From Psoroptes ovis (lineage: Eukaryota > Arthropoda > Arachnida > Sarcoptiformes > Psoroptidae): DNA of 64,000 bases. The notes under the pieces were generated by a model that had not been told where the DNA came from, searched no databases, and saw only the letters and a list, made by a program, of their open reading frames with translations. The stretch covers positions 1,552,501 to 1,616,500 of the forward strand of contig PQWQ01000007.1 of assembly GCA_002943765.1 (NCBI GenBank). The letters are read 5' to 3'. The position numbers and the translations under genes were made by a program. This document shows, in pieces, positions 26,966 through 38,021 of the stretch; position 1 is the first letter of the stretch, and each line of letters begins with the position of its first letter.

Positions 26966-27265
26966 ATGTCTAACCCGAAGAGGCTGGACAGCACACCACT
27001 GGACGTTATCATGTTGGACCGACGGACAGAACAGCGATATCATCGACACGATTGGCGCCTATCGAATTCAAAGTGTTTCCGAATGTTTCTTTTCATTTAT
27101 CTTTGCCTTTATTCTTCGGTAATTCTGGCTTTCGATTATTCATTTGGATATTCATTTTCACCATCATCGCGTTTGGACCATTTCAACTGGGATGATCAGT
27201 ATTTATCAACATTTTATGAAATTCTCTTTCTTGTATCCAACCATGTTGTTTATTTTCAAAGATAA
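26966..27265 (+). other. GC-rich island with open frames, candidate exon
   Basis: The first 110 bp are clearly more GC-rich than the flanks and stay open in more than one forward frame. One frame, from the ATG at 26966, runs 99 codons and includes a hydrophobic segment (FLFIYLCLYSSVILAF). Another, from an ATG at 26958, gives a Cys/Trp-containing peptide with RRGWTAHHWTLSCWT and a hydrophobic end. Neither matches a family I know. It could be a 5' exon of a gene with long introns, or a fossil transposon fragment. Confidence 0.3.
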
Positions 27266-28830
27266 TATTTGAAAATTGATTTCAATTCAGCTGAAAACAA
27301 AAATGAAACAAGAATGAAATGATTGTCCATTGATTGTTTATTCATCCGCTCATTCATTCATTTCATTCATGTGGTTTTGATTCAAAAAATTTTTTTCTTT
27401 TGGGCGCCAACTTTCATTTGAACCAATTTTCAGTTTTACAACAACAATTGTTGGTTGTTTGCATTTGTTGCATTGTGATTACATCTTTTCCTTACAAACG
27501 ATTAGATGTTTTAAATGTTGAAGATTTAAGAAAAAGAGAACAATGACAATAATAACAGTTGAAACAACAGCATAATTGTTACACGGTTATGAATAGAGCT
27601 TAAGATGATGATGATAATAATAATTTAATTCATTTTTTCATTTCTTGTTATTTACATCGGGTGGATCACCATCACCATCACCATCATCGTTTGGTGAATT
27701 GTTTTTTGTTAAATTTAATGAATTTTTTATCACATTTTTTTTCGCTTTCTGTTCCACTGTTTATTGTAATCATAATTGCATTTGTTTTTTTTTTCTTTGT
27801 TTTTCTTCAATGACAAATAAACGGAAATAATTTTTTTTTTTCGTTTATATCTATGGAAATGAAATGTTTGACCATTGAATATTTAACATGGATAAATTAA
27901 GATTATAATTAATTTATAAGATTTAATTTTGAATGTTTGTAAATGGAAATGCTTTTTGAGATAAAACAACAAACATGTTAACTAATTAATTAATACATTT
28001 AAAAGGGTTAAACCTCGGCCTCATTTGTTTTATTGGCAATCATTCATCTCAAATTTAAAATTAATTTTCAATTAAATTCAATATCAATATTGATTGGAAC
28101 ATTATTCGTAATCATCCATTCAGTTTTTAACCACAAAAAAATAAGAAATAAACATGCGCACGCAACTGACGATTACCATCCAAACGATAATTTTAAATTA
28201 ATCTTTCAAATCTCAAATAAAAATCTTTTGTTTTTTTTTCATGTTTATTTGTCTATTTGATTATTAATCATCATTCAATTTGAATTTCATCCGAATCAAA
28301 TCAAACACATTCATTCACTTTTGTTTGTAATTTTGTTAAAAATGTAAATGTCTATTTTTACTCACTCTTCAAACATCTTGAAGAAGATTAAAATTCTAAA
28401 AATTTACATCTTTGATTATTTATGAACACTTTCGGATTATGAATGATTTCAATTTCAATTCAGATTTCAAATGAATTTGAAGAGTATGGATGAATGGTGT
28501 TTGAAATGAATGATATTTTTCTTCATACAAAAACAGATACCATGAAATAACATTTAATTGATGGATGGATTATCATCTTGAGTGTTTGTAAGTTTTTTCT
28601 CGGTATTTTTTTCTGAAATGAAAGTCATCATTATCATTATTATTATTATCGACTATGATCAACCATATATTGAGGCTATGTTTATTTATTTATCGTTTTG
28701 TTTGTTTAATATTCATTCATTATTATTATTATCATTCATAGAAATTATGCGCAACAGGTATTTTTGCATTCATTCACCCGTCATTATTTATTTGATTATT
28801 TGATTACATTTGAACACACAAAAACACTTT

Positions 28831-28832
<2 letters not shown>

Positions 28833-28863
<31 letters not shown>
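28833..28863. repeat. CA dinucleotide microsatellite
   Basis: About 15 uninterrupted CA units in intergenic sequence. Confidence 0.95.
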
Positions 28864-28865
<2 letters not shown>

Positions 28866-29327
28866 CAATTGTGTGATATGCAGATTTCTTAAATTTTTCA
28901 TAATTTCATAGTTTTGAAAATGATAATTTCAAGATTGTCTTTGGTTTGCATATCGTTTCTTAGTAAATCGCACAATATATGCTCATTGTGATTGTATGAA
29001 TTTGGTGGTCAAGCTATTTTTGGCCATTTGTGGCTTCTTTTTTTGATAATTTTTTGGTAAATTATGGTCATCAATAAATAATAATAATAATAATCATTGA
29101 CAATGATTCATCATAATTTTTAAAATTTCTGTTGTATCAACTCATTCATTTATTTATTTATATATTTTAAGAAATATTTAAATAATACAAAAATGAACAA
29201 ATAATTTGATTCTATGATTTCGTTTTTTTCGTACAGACAAAATAAAAATAATTATTTTTGGCGAGTCTTCGACATTTTAGAAATGAAAAATCACCAAAAA
29301 ATTATTCTAATTGAGACCGATTGAATT

Positions 29328-29393
29328 TTAACCCTTTTCGCATCGGACAGGCCGCCAAGAATTGATCAACTCATAATCATGCAAAAGGGTTAA
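29328..29393. mobile_element. piggyBac-like mini-element (66 bp)
   Basis: Both boundaries are TTAA, the piggyBac target. Left end TTAACCCTTTTCGCAT, right end on the other strand TTAACCCTTTTGCATG. CCC next to TTAA is the typical piggyBac terminus. The inside is GC-richer than the flanks and far too short to code for a transposase, so this would be a non-autonomous remnant. Confidence 0.55.
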
Positions 29394-32300
29394 ATTCATA
29401 TATTTTCAGAAATAACCGTAAAACCATAAAACATATGTTCAAACTGGACACCTACACTATTACATATAATCATAAATTTAATTATTCATAAAAATGAATT
29501 ATTAGATTTGATTGATTTTATGTTTTTTCGTTTCTTTCACGTTCAATGGTTTTAAATTTTAAAATTTCGATTTTAATTTCAATTATTCAAAATTGACCAA
29601 ATGAATGAATGCATGAACGGTAATCAATGAATTTCACTGCTTCTGAAACCTGAAATCATTCGTAATTTCGTTTCAAAATTTTTTAAATTTTCAAACATTT
29701 TACAACATCATAAAATTAGCCAAATGAAAACAACATGAACGATCATAAACTGCATTTTGAATTCGTCAATTATGGTTGAAATTATTGAATAATGAAGCAT
29801 AAATGATAATTCAACAGCGTCAATATCAAAGACATTAATTTTTCTGCCAAATTTCTAATAACCACAAATGAATGAACAGATGAATGGTGCCAACTAAATT
29901 CGTGAATCACTCGATATGTATCTGATGGTCGATACCATGTTTGGCATCAGAACAAAACAAAAATATCGATCAAATTACACATGGTAAATTGCCAGATGTA
30001 TACCAGTGTACATACCTTGCATTATCATTGGCTTGTATGCATTTCATTGTTTTTTTTTGGTTTTGTTTCACTTTTATTAGTTGTGTTACACATTTGAAAT
30101 ACAATTATTACCACTTTCAATTGATCAATAGGTGATCATAACAAAACAAGGGTTATGACTTTTAGAATAAACGTTCCCTAACTTAGAAATTACAACCATA
30201 AACAATGGCCAATTGACCAGTGGTCAATTTTACGAGAAACATCGGTGGTGTCAAATCATTTGCCGAACCGCTACAGTATCTTCACCCGTGATTACATGCT
30301 GTGAAACATATCTTGGAATTTAGGTTTTTTCAAATTTTTATTTGGTTCATCCAATATGAATTCAGGATTGTTACAATCAAATCAAAGAAATTTGTTTTAA
30401 AAATAAATTTTTTATTTTAAAAATGAATTTACCAATGAATTCAAATAGAAATCAATCAAATTACTTCAAACATATATCATTGAATCATTGAAATAAATGA
30501 ATAAAAAAAAATTGACCAATATCGTTGCCATTGATCATTGATCATTATCGATGATCATTATTACATCGATGTCATTGATTATTTTCAATGATTTCTCCGA
30601 AAAAAAAATCAATTTCAAAATCAAAATTTCAACGATGAATGTCAACAGATTCATTCAAATTTTATTTCGATATTGTCCAATGATCACCATCACCAGACAA
30701 AAAAAACAAGTCTTTGAATGAATTGGCGAAAACATTTGCGGTCAAATTGACCAATAAATACATCACCATTATCACGATGGTCGATGAATTTAGGGGAAAT
30801 TTCAAATTATTCAAATTCAAATTGAAAATCAATCGTGATTCGATTTGTTTTTTCGCCATTTTCGATTACCAAAGAGAAAAAAAATAGGTAAATCGGTTTC
30901 GATTAAGGCTTTTTTCCAATTTGATTTATTCAATCGAATTACATTGAAAGTCATACCTACAAACTGTTTACACAGTTTCACATCGAATCAGTAATAATCA
31001 CGATACAATATTGTTTGCTTGTCTTATTATGTTTGCGTGGGCTTAGTGATATTTGCCATTTGTCAAAGGGTTAGGTTTCACCAAGAAAAAAAAAAATTTC
31101 ATTTCACCAAAAAGTGTTTGAATAATTTTGAAAATTTGATACATGATAAACTTAAATAAAATTGTTGTGATTGATGTTTTTGAATAAATTGCAAATTACA
31201 ATCAATTTATGTAATTTTCATTTCAAATAATCATCATTTGACATAACCCTTTTATTTTACAACAAAGAAGAAATGAATGAGATTTTAAAAATAATCAATC
31301 AAAGACGAAATTGTAAATTTTTAAAGATGATTTTGGTAAACAATTTAGGGGCCCCGAAATGATGACGATTTAAAAATATTTTCCTTTGAAGAAAAATATT
31401 ATTTACAAATTGGACAAATCATCATTTGTCCAACAATTTTCCACCCATTCAAATTGATATTTGCAATCGATTATGATCATCATTTTATTGAAATGATTTA
31501 TTAATATATGATCAATTTCAATTCAATCATTTGGATCTCGCTGGAACAAGTCAGTTTGATGGAAAAAAAATCATTTTACATTCAGTCTGGATGAATTTTT
31601 GAATGGCAAATTATCATCATCATCATCATCATCATTTATTATATGATCATTTTCAATTGTTATTCATTGTTATTTACCATCTAAATGCATCTAAAATACA
31701 CCGAAAAACGATGTATTTTTTTCTGCTTAATCTTGATTCAACAAATTACCAAATATCAAACGATAATTCTTGTATTTCCTAAACGTTCATATTTCAATCA
31801 CAAATAATCAGAAATAACGATTTCAAAAGCCAAACCAATTTCAATTGTTATTTGATTTGGTTCTGATTTGTAATAATTTGTAGTAATTTGGTCTCGCCAA
31901 ATGGCCGTATAATTCATCGATTGCTTTGGCACTTTATCAGCGTTTCTTTTAGTCCTTTCATGGCGGTTAATAATGGTTGTTCAATTTCAATTTTTCTAAT
32001 CAAATTATAATCAAAGACTGGTGAAAATTGACTTTGTGTTTGAATGAAAGCTGAAATATTCGACTATAATACTGTGGATTATGGTCTAAATTTTAGTAAT
32101 TTTTTGGCTGAATATCCGCATTGAAACAATTTGAAATGGATTATGGATATTTAGGCGGATATAAATAAATAATAATTAAACAAAAAATAATTAAAAAAGA
32201 AACGAATGTTTCAAAGAAAATGTTTTCAAAATTGATCAATTTCTCATATATCCCAGATGCATAAACATAAACATAAAACATAAACAACAGCATTAACACC

Positions 32301-32447
32301 GACAACAACAACAACAACAACAACAATGAGGAACAATTGTTGAATATAATATGTGAAAAAACAATACGAGAAAAAAAAACGATGTAAATTATCATAATAA
32401 TAATAATAATAAAAATAAAATAAACACGATATCGATATTTTTGGCTT
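29394..32447. other. Intergenic region without supported gene
   Basis: About 3 kb of AT-rich sequence with ATC repeats near 31614-31634 and CAA repeats near 32305-32325. A 65-codon minus-strand ORF at 30662-30859 is listed separately. Nothing else is recognisable. Confidence 0.5.
30662..30859 (-). CDS. Candidate small secreted or membrane peptide
   Basis: An ATG-started 65-codon frame. It has a cationic N-terminus, a hydrophobic core (TIVIMVMYLLVNLTANVFA) and a short polar end rich in Phe, Gly and Asp (DLFFLSGDGDHWT). The form is that of a signal peptide followed by a 20-residue peptide, or of one exon of a larger gene. There is no homology I recognise, and ORFs of this length can occur by chance. 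Confidence 0.25.
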   Translation of the reverse strand: MAKKQIESRLIFNLNLNNLKFPLNSSTIVIMVMYLLVNLTANVFANSFKDLFFLSGDGDHWTISK

Positions 32448-32526
32448 GTCCGAAAATTTCTGACTGATTTTCAAATAGGCATTTCCATTGTTTCGACGGT
32501 GGTAAACTTTTCGAACAACTCAAATA
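32448..32526. mobile_element. Mariner-like MITE, copy 2
   Basis: About 79 bp with ends TTGGCTTGTCCGAAAATTTC and, on the other strand, TTGAGTTGTTCGAAAAGTTT. The left end is followed by TGACTGATTTTC, aligned with TTGCCGATTTTC of the copy at 19483, so the two are diverged members of one family. TA occurs at both borders, but their exact position is uncertain. Confidence 0.6.
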
Positions 32527-32912
32527 TTTGCGCATCATCATTTAAATTGTTTTTTTTACTTTTGTTGTTTCTTCTTAATTTCAAATTGTCTTAATACATT
32601 GTATGCACGTGCAGTGTTTGTCTATGAGTAAGGATGCATAATGCATCCGATGACGTTGATGATAATAATCTAAATGCAATTTGTAATTGTTTCATGTTAA
32701 AAACTATCAGTATGTTTAATTGTACGATTGCATGATTATGAATAATGATAATAATGATGATGGCTTATGCCTAATATTTTTTGATATTTCTGAGGGGAAT
32801 TCACTGTTCCTCTTGTATTTCTGTACGAGAAAATTTGAAATTTCTTAAATATTTCAATTTTAAAATTTTAAAATTTTTAATATTTCTGTTTCCCACTGAG
32901 ATAATTAAGATG

Positions 32913-33553
32913 ATGATGATGATGATGATGGAGAACAAGCAAGATAACCCTTGTTCCGTTATCACAAGGGTGTTAGTCGTATGGTCACATCAGCCGTGCC
33001 CTGTCAGCAGTCTTGTCAAATCCCTATCGGGACTAAAGTTGATAGATATTCGCGATCCAACTGTTGGAAAAAACAGTTTCGTCGTGTGGCCATCAGCAGT
33101 CTCCGTCCATCTCTGATTCCAAAGATTCAGTATGTCCAACTTCGACGCTTGGCATAGTGTCATCATGGACACTCGGGTGTAAAAAACATCCGAGAGGTCG
33201 GCCGCAGCAACCTTGGCAAACCTATCAGCTAGATCATTACCAAAGCTGCCGCAGTGCGACCTAGTCCATTTCAGACAAATATGGCCACGATGGTTGCACA
33301 CGACACGAAAAATGTCCTGCACTAGTTCATTATACGAATAGATATTGTGTATAGCCCAAATCGCTGACATAGAGTCAGTTATAATTTGAACATCAACAAT
33401 ATCATTCTCAACGATCCATACCAATGCGTTGCGAATGGCTAAAAGTTCAGCCTGGAAGACTGAACAGCCAGCGCCCATACGGAAGCATTGAATCACGTTG
33501 GGGATGCAATTTTCATCATTGAAAACGACAAAAGAACTAATTAAGATGATTAA
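32913..33553 (-). mobile_element. 5'-truncated LINE, RNase H end
   Basis: A minus-strand fragment of a non-LTR retrotransposon. The open part (33544 to 32990) reads SFVVFNDEN, then CSVFQAELLAIRNAL (catalytic Glu), VQIITDSMSAIWAI (catalytic Asp), LKWTRSHCGSFGNDLADRFA (catalytic His/Asp region), and a tail ending DLTRLLTGHG before a stop. This order is the RNase H domain and C-terminus of R1/I/Jockey-type ORF2. Reverse transcriptase and endonuclease are absent. The 3' end runs into an ATC-repeat tail, and GAGATAATTAAGATG occurs on both sides (32898-32912 and 33554-33568) as a perfect 15-bp target-site duplication. The fragment is much more GC-rich than its surroundings, which suggests a recent insertion. 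Confidence 0.85.
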
Positions 33554-33568
33554 GAGATAATTAAGATG

Positions 33569-36500
33569 TAATTTGAATAATTAAGAAATGAACATTTTTA
33601 CTTTTATTTAAATTAAAATCTTTGAAATAATTTTCCGTTAATTAAGCAATAAAATAATGATAATCATTTGATTACGATTTTACCATTGACCATTCATCGT
33701 AATTTTATTAGCAATTGATAGTATATCGATGATAATCGATTGATTTCTGATTTTTCACAAAGATCAAATGTGAATTGTTCAATTTCAATGAATTCAAGAA
33801 ATTTTAAAATTTTTCCATTTCCATGTTTGCGCAATATTTTGACCATAATATTATTAAAAACCAAAATCTGAAAATTGAAAGCCACAATATTACTGAATCA
33901 ACCAACCTCTTCCTCAAAAAAATGGTTCAATTTTTCGTTAATTATCATTATTATTACAAGATTACAATGTTTAATTAATTAGATTCATTAATTTATGAAT
34001 ATTTATGAATTTTTATTTATTTCAAAACAAAAAATATCGTTCAAATGCTGGAATGCAATTAATTGAATAATCGTAGAATAGTTTGAAAATTATTTCAAAT
34101 TAGGTAAAGTTAAAAGGTATTTAAGTAGATTTTAATTGAATTGAATTGAATATTGAATGAAACAATCAAACAAACAAGCGAACAAAACAATAATGAACCG
34201 GATTATTCCATTGCATTTTTCAATTCAAATTTCCGTAGAAATTTTCCGGGGTATCATCATTATAATGTGGCCACACATATTTCTATATTTTACACACAAA
34301 AAATATGCTCAAAATATGAATAATCATTTCTTCTTCTATATTTTTATACGAATAAATAATTCACAAAAGTTATTTATTTATTCATCTAAAATGTATTTAT
34401 ATGAATATTTAAAAAAAAAATAATATGAAAATATAACAGAAAATTACATGATAATAATCGTAATCTTCCCATAATAATCATACATAAACATTCAAACACA
34501 CAGACAAACAGATGATTTTGATTAAAAAAAAAACTCTTTTAGCCCAATTAGTTCAATGTTTTTTTTTGCTTTGATGATTACCATTCATTCATTCATTCAT
34601 TTGGCCATAGTTCACCCGATTTCTGGCCGTTTTACTTTCACTTTTTTCGCTTTCAAATCATTTTTAGTTTTCATTTGAATTGAAAGAATAACGGGGGAAC
34701 GGAAAAATTTAGATTTTCAATTTGAATTATTTTTGGCGTTGGCGATTTATTGGATGAATGATATAAAAAAAAATTCGGCGAATAAAAAAGGTAAATCTAG
34801 CCTTAAATTTGACTGCTTTGAATTACTCGTTTCAGTTACCTGTACCTGTGTTTTACCTGTACCTTTGTATTTTATTTATTAGCTGAATTTCGAGTGAGCA
34901 AATTTTGAGCTAACATGAATACAATACTATATTCACAATATGAATACGATGAATTGTTCATTTTCCGATATTGTTTTACCATAATCGTAGTCGATTTAGG
35001 ATTTTACAAAGAAAATATACCTGAAAATACCTGGATATATCTTGGTATGAAAACAAAGGAAATGTATTAAATTGGATAGATGTACGCTTAGAAATGATTT
35101 GTTCGGAGACAATCAAAGAAAATCAAAGGCTCTCGCCTTTGAAGACTCACCTGTTTTTGATCATAATCATCACCAGATTTTTCTTTGTTTCATTATTTTC
35201 AAATCATTCATTTTGAATTGAAAATTAGATTGAATTTTTTATCGGAACAATATCGAAACAGTTTATCAAATTGATTTTATGGATTTCTGTAATTTAAAAC
35301 GTGGATTATGGATTTTTCTTTGGATGTTTGAATTAAAATATTGTTCCAACTGATATTTTGTTTGATTTGTGGAAAAAATTGATGAAATAATCTTTGGATT
35401 TCAATCTATTTCTTGATTTCCCTATACAAATGCATGATTTTGACAAATTTGGCGGATATTACGGAAATGAAAACGAATTGTCCAAATTAAAATTGAAATT
35501 AATAATGACTACGTCTGAAGAGGCTGTTCGATGATCCTTGCATTTCAAGATTTTAGTTTTTGCCTTTGGCTTGAAAAAGGTACTCTTCAGGATCGATGGT
35601 ATCCACATCAACGATTCATAGATTTATGGACTAATGGACTCATGGAATTATCAAGAATTTCAAATTTCAAAATTTTTAAAATTTTAGCTCCAAATTCAAA
35701 TCGCTTGCCGCCATCTGCTCGCAAATTATTTGGATTATTTTTTCAATAGAAATCATTCAAAATACCTACCATTATTTCTGTTTCCGTTTGTGTATCGACA
35801 TAATTTATGGTCATTTTTTTGACCATTATTCAATCGTCGATTGTCAATTGAATTATCAATCATTTATTTATTGAAACTTATGTATGATCATAATTTTTTT
35901 ATTTATTCGTTTGTTCAGTATTTGTATTTCAGAATATTTCAAAAATAAAAAATTCAATAAATTTCATTCATATCGATATGAATGGTGATAATAATAATAA
36001 TAATAATAACGATGATCACGATGATTATGATGATGATAATGGCGATGATTGACCTATTTTTGTTGTCATTGAATAATGATGATATATAATAATAATAATA
36101 ATCAAAGTGAGAAAAACGAATGTTTATTTTTATATTCTTTCAATTATTCATATTTTTAACGATAATCGATTATTATTTCCATGTGAGAATTTCATTGAAT
36201 TGGCCAAATTACCGAACCAATTCAAATACTTTACAATTTTCGTTCGAAACATCTGAAATCTGGTCAGAATGTGTTTGTGTTGGTCATATTGAACCATACC
36301 ACATTTATATCCACACGATTGACGAATTCAAACCATTTTGTTTTCGATCATTGTTTGATTCATGATCATTTGATTCATTTTTATTTGAAAATTTTTGTTT
36401 CCGCTATTTGTTTGTTTCAAACAATCAATAGATAAATCACTAGTTGATAATTTCAATAACTATAATTTGCACGTGATATTACTATATATTTAATAATCAT

Positions 36501-37640
36501 AGCTTCTTCATCATTGATTTTTCAAAATCAAATTATCTAATTTGAAATTGATTGTCGGATTGTTCACACGCGCACACGCACACATACATTGTTTGTTCGA
36601 TTTGAATTGAAAATCCATTCAAAATTAACACAAAAATAAAGCCGATAAGATGCTCGAAAATGTTTAGCCCATTTGATTATTGTGATTATTATCATTATCA
36701 ATCCATTTATTGCCATTCATACATTTATTATTATCATCAATCATCACTGCTTTTCTTTCAATGTGATTTATCACGAAACATTCATTTGTTAACATTTATT
36801 ATAAACATGTGTGAACAAATCGTGTTTGAATGATTGTTTGATTTATCCATTTTTCAAACATTTTTATCAACAAAAAAGATATCTTTTTGCTGATAACATT
36901 GGAACTTGCGTGTGAATGTCTGTGTGTTTTTGTGTAAGTAGGAAGCATAAGAATCCATTTCATGTTGAATAAACAAATCAATTTTTCGAAATCTTTTGAA
37001 TATTAAATAATCCAACAAAATGCAAGATTTAAATGAAATTAAATCATTATATTCAATCGTTTCAAGTGTTAAAATTAACAATAACAACGAATAGGAACAC
37101 CAGGAATATGTTTGAATCATCATTTTCATATTTTATTCGTGGAAAATTTGATTATAATCATTGAAACATTGAATCAATGGTTACCACACCTTTGTACCTT
37201 TGTATAAATGGTAGGTGTTGGCCATAATCTTCGAAGCTTTGGTCAAATAAACCCTAACAAAATGTTAGCAAATTCTGATCATATTTAAATGATAATGGTC
37301 ATCTAATTTATCTCTATAAAGATTCAATCAAAATTGATTAAGGAATTGATTCCATAATTAAGTCGAAATTTTGTTAATAAATTTTCTCGGGTTTATTTAA
37401 ATTAATAAAATACAAATTAATACATTATATAATAATATTAATATTTACAAACGATTTACAATCGTAAATGAATAAAACTATCATTGATTAATTGAAATTA
37501 ATTATCAAACATTATTATCATTGTGACTGAAATTTTTATGGATAATTAATCCTTTTATATGGCAGAAAATGTTAATCAAATTTGAAAATATAGAATCATA
37601 TTAATTAAATAAATGAATATCGTTGAAAGATAAAAATAAA
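33569..37640. other. Intergenic region without supported gene
   Basis: About 4 kb with AAT and GAT repeats near 35990-36090. Open frames at 34157-34423, 35531-35749 and 36120-36365 are short and not family-like. The stretch near 35510-35640 is somewhat GC-richer and could hide an exon. The last part before 37641 is probably the 3' UTR of the small membrane protein gene. Confidence 0.5.
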
Positions 37641-38021
37641 TTATGGACCATATAGTGCATCATTACGTAGACGACGCATCACAGCACAATAAGTATATGA
37701 TGATAATATAATACCGGACCATGTTAAATATGTACCAATATTGCCTAAATTTAATGTTATTTCTGTTATTAAATATAGCACGCTGAATGTTGCAAATATC
37801 AATGTTAAATAGAAAAAATAACAACAAATTGTAAATAAACCAATTGCTGATAATGTAATTGTAACAATAATATGTAGACGATACAGTAGATTGGTTGATA
37901 ATAATTGACGATCAAAATATTTTGGAAATACGATCGGAATTATAATCATAATGATGACAAATATCAATGTAATTATCAATGCAAGCCGTATTATTGTAAA
38001 CCATGTGCTTAGCTTTGCCAT
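37641..38021 (-). CDS. Small four-helix membrane protein
   Basis: An intact single-exon frame of 126 residues with ATG in good context (AACATGGCA). Four hydrophobic segments lie at about residues 9-33, 48-68, 69-89 and 95-112. Between the first two is a short loop with FPKYFDRQLLS. The end is basic (MRRLRNDALYGP), suggesting a cytoplasmic C-terminus. Both termini would be cytoplasmic. I do not recognise the family; a MARVEL-like or tetraspan topology is possible but no signature is present. Codon choice and the uninterrupted hydrophobic pattern support a real gene. Confidence 0.6.
   Translation of the reverse strand: MAKLSTWFTIIRLALIITLIFVIIMIIIPIVFPKYFDRQLLSTNLLYRLHIIVTITLSAIGLFTICCYFFYLTLIFATFSVLYLITEITLNLGNIGTYLTWSGIILSSYTYCAVMRRLRNDALYGP

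Larger units (their letters stand above)
26241..29327. other. Gene-poor region upstream of Gly-rich gene
   Basis: It contains the promoter side of the Gly-rich gene and otherwise no recognised gene. There is a locally GC-rich island at 26966-27080 (listed separately) and a CA run at 28833-28863. Around 28001-28014 there is a lone TTAACCC-type end on the minus strand without a partner. Confidence 0.5.

Noticed and set aside
27999..28014. AAAGGGTTAA resembling a piggyBac end
   Set aside because: No partner end with CCC next to TTAA was found within a few hundred bases to the left.
30146..30157. AACAAGGGTTAT shared with the LINE 3' end near 32940
   Set aside because: Only 12 bp match with no extension, insufficient to call a second LINE fragment.
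32781..33264. Plus-strand frames opposite the LINE fragment
   Set aside because: They are antisense to the RNase H frame, which has clear catalytic motifs.
35531..35749. 72-codon plus-strand ORF with a Trp/Arg-rich middle
   Set aside because: No recognisable family, and the upstream in-frame stop and AT-rich tail argue for chance; an exon is not excluded.
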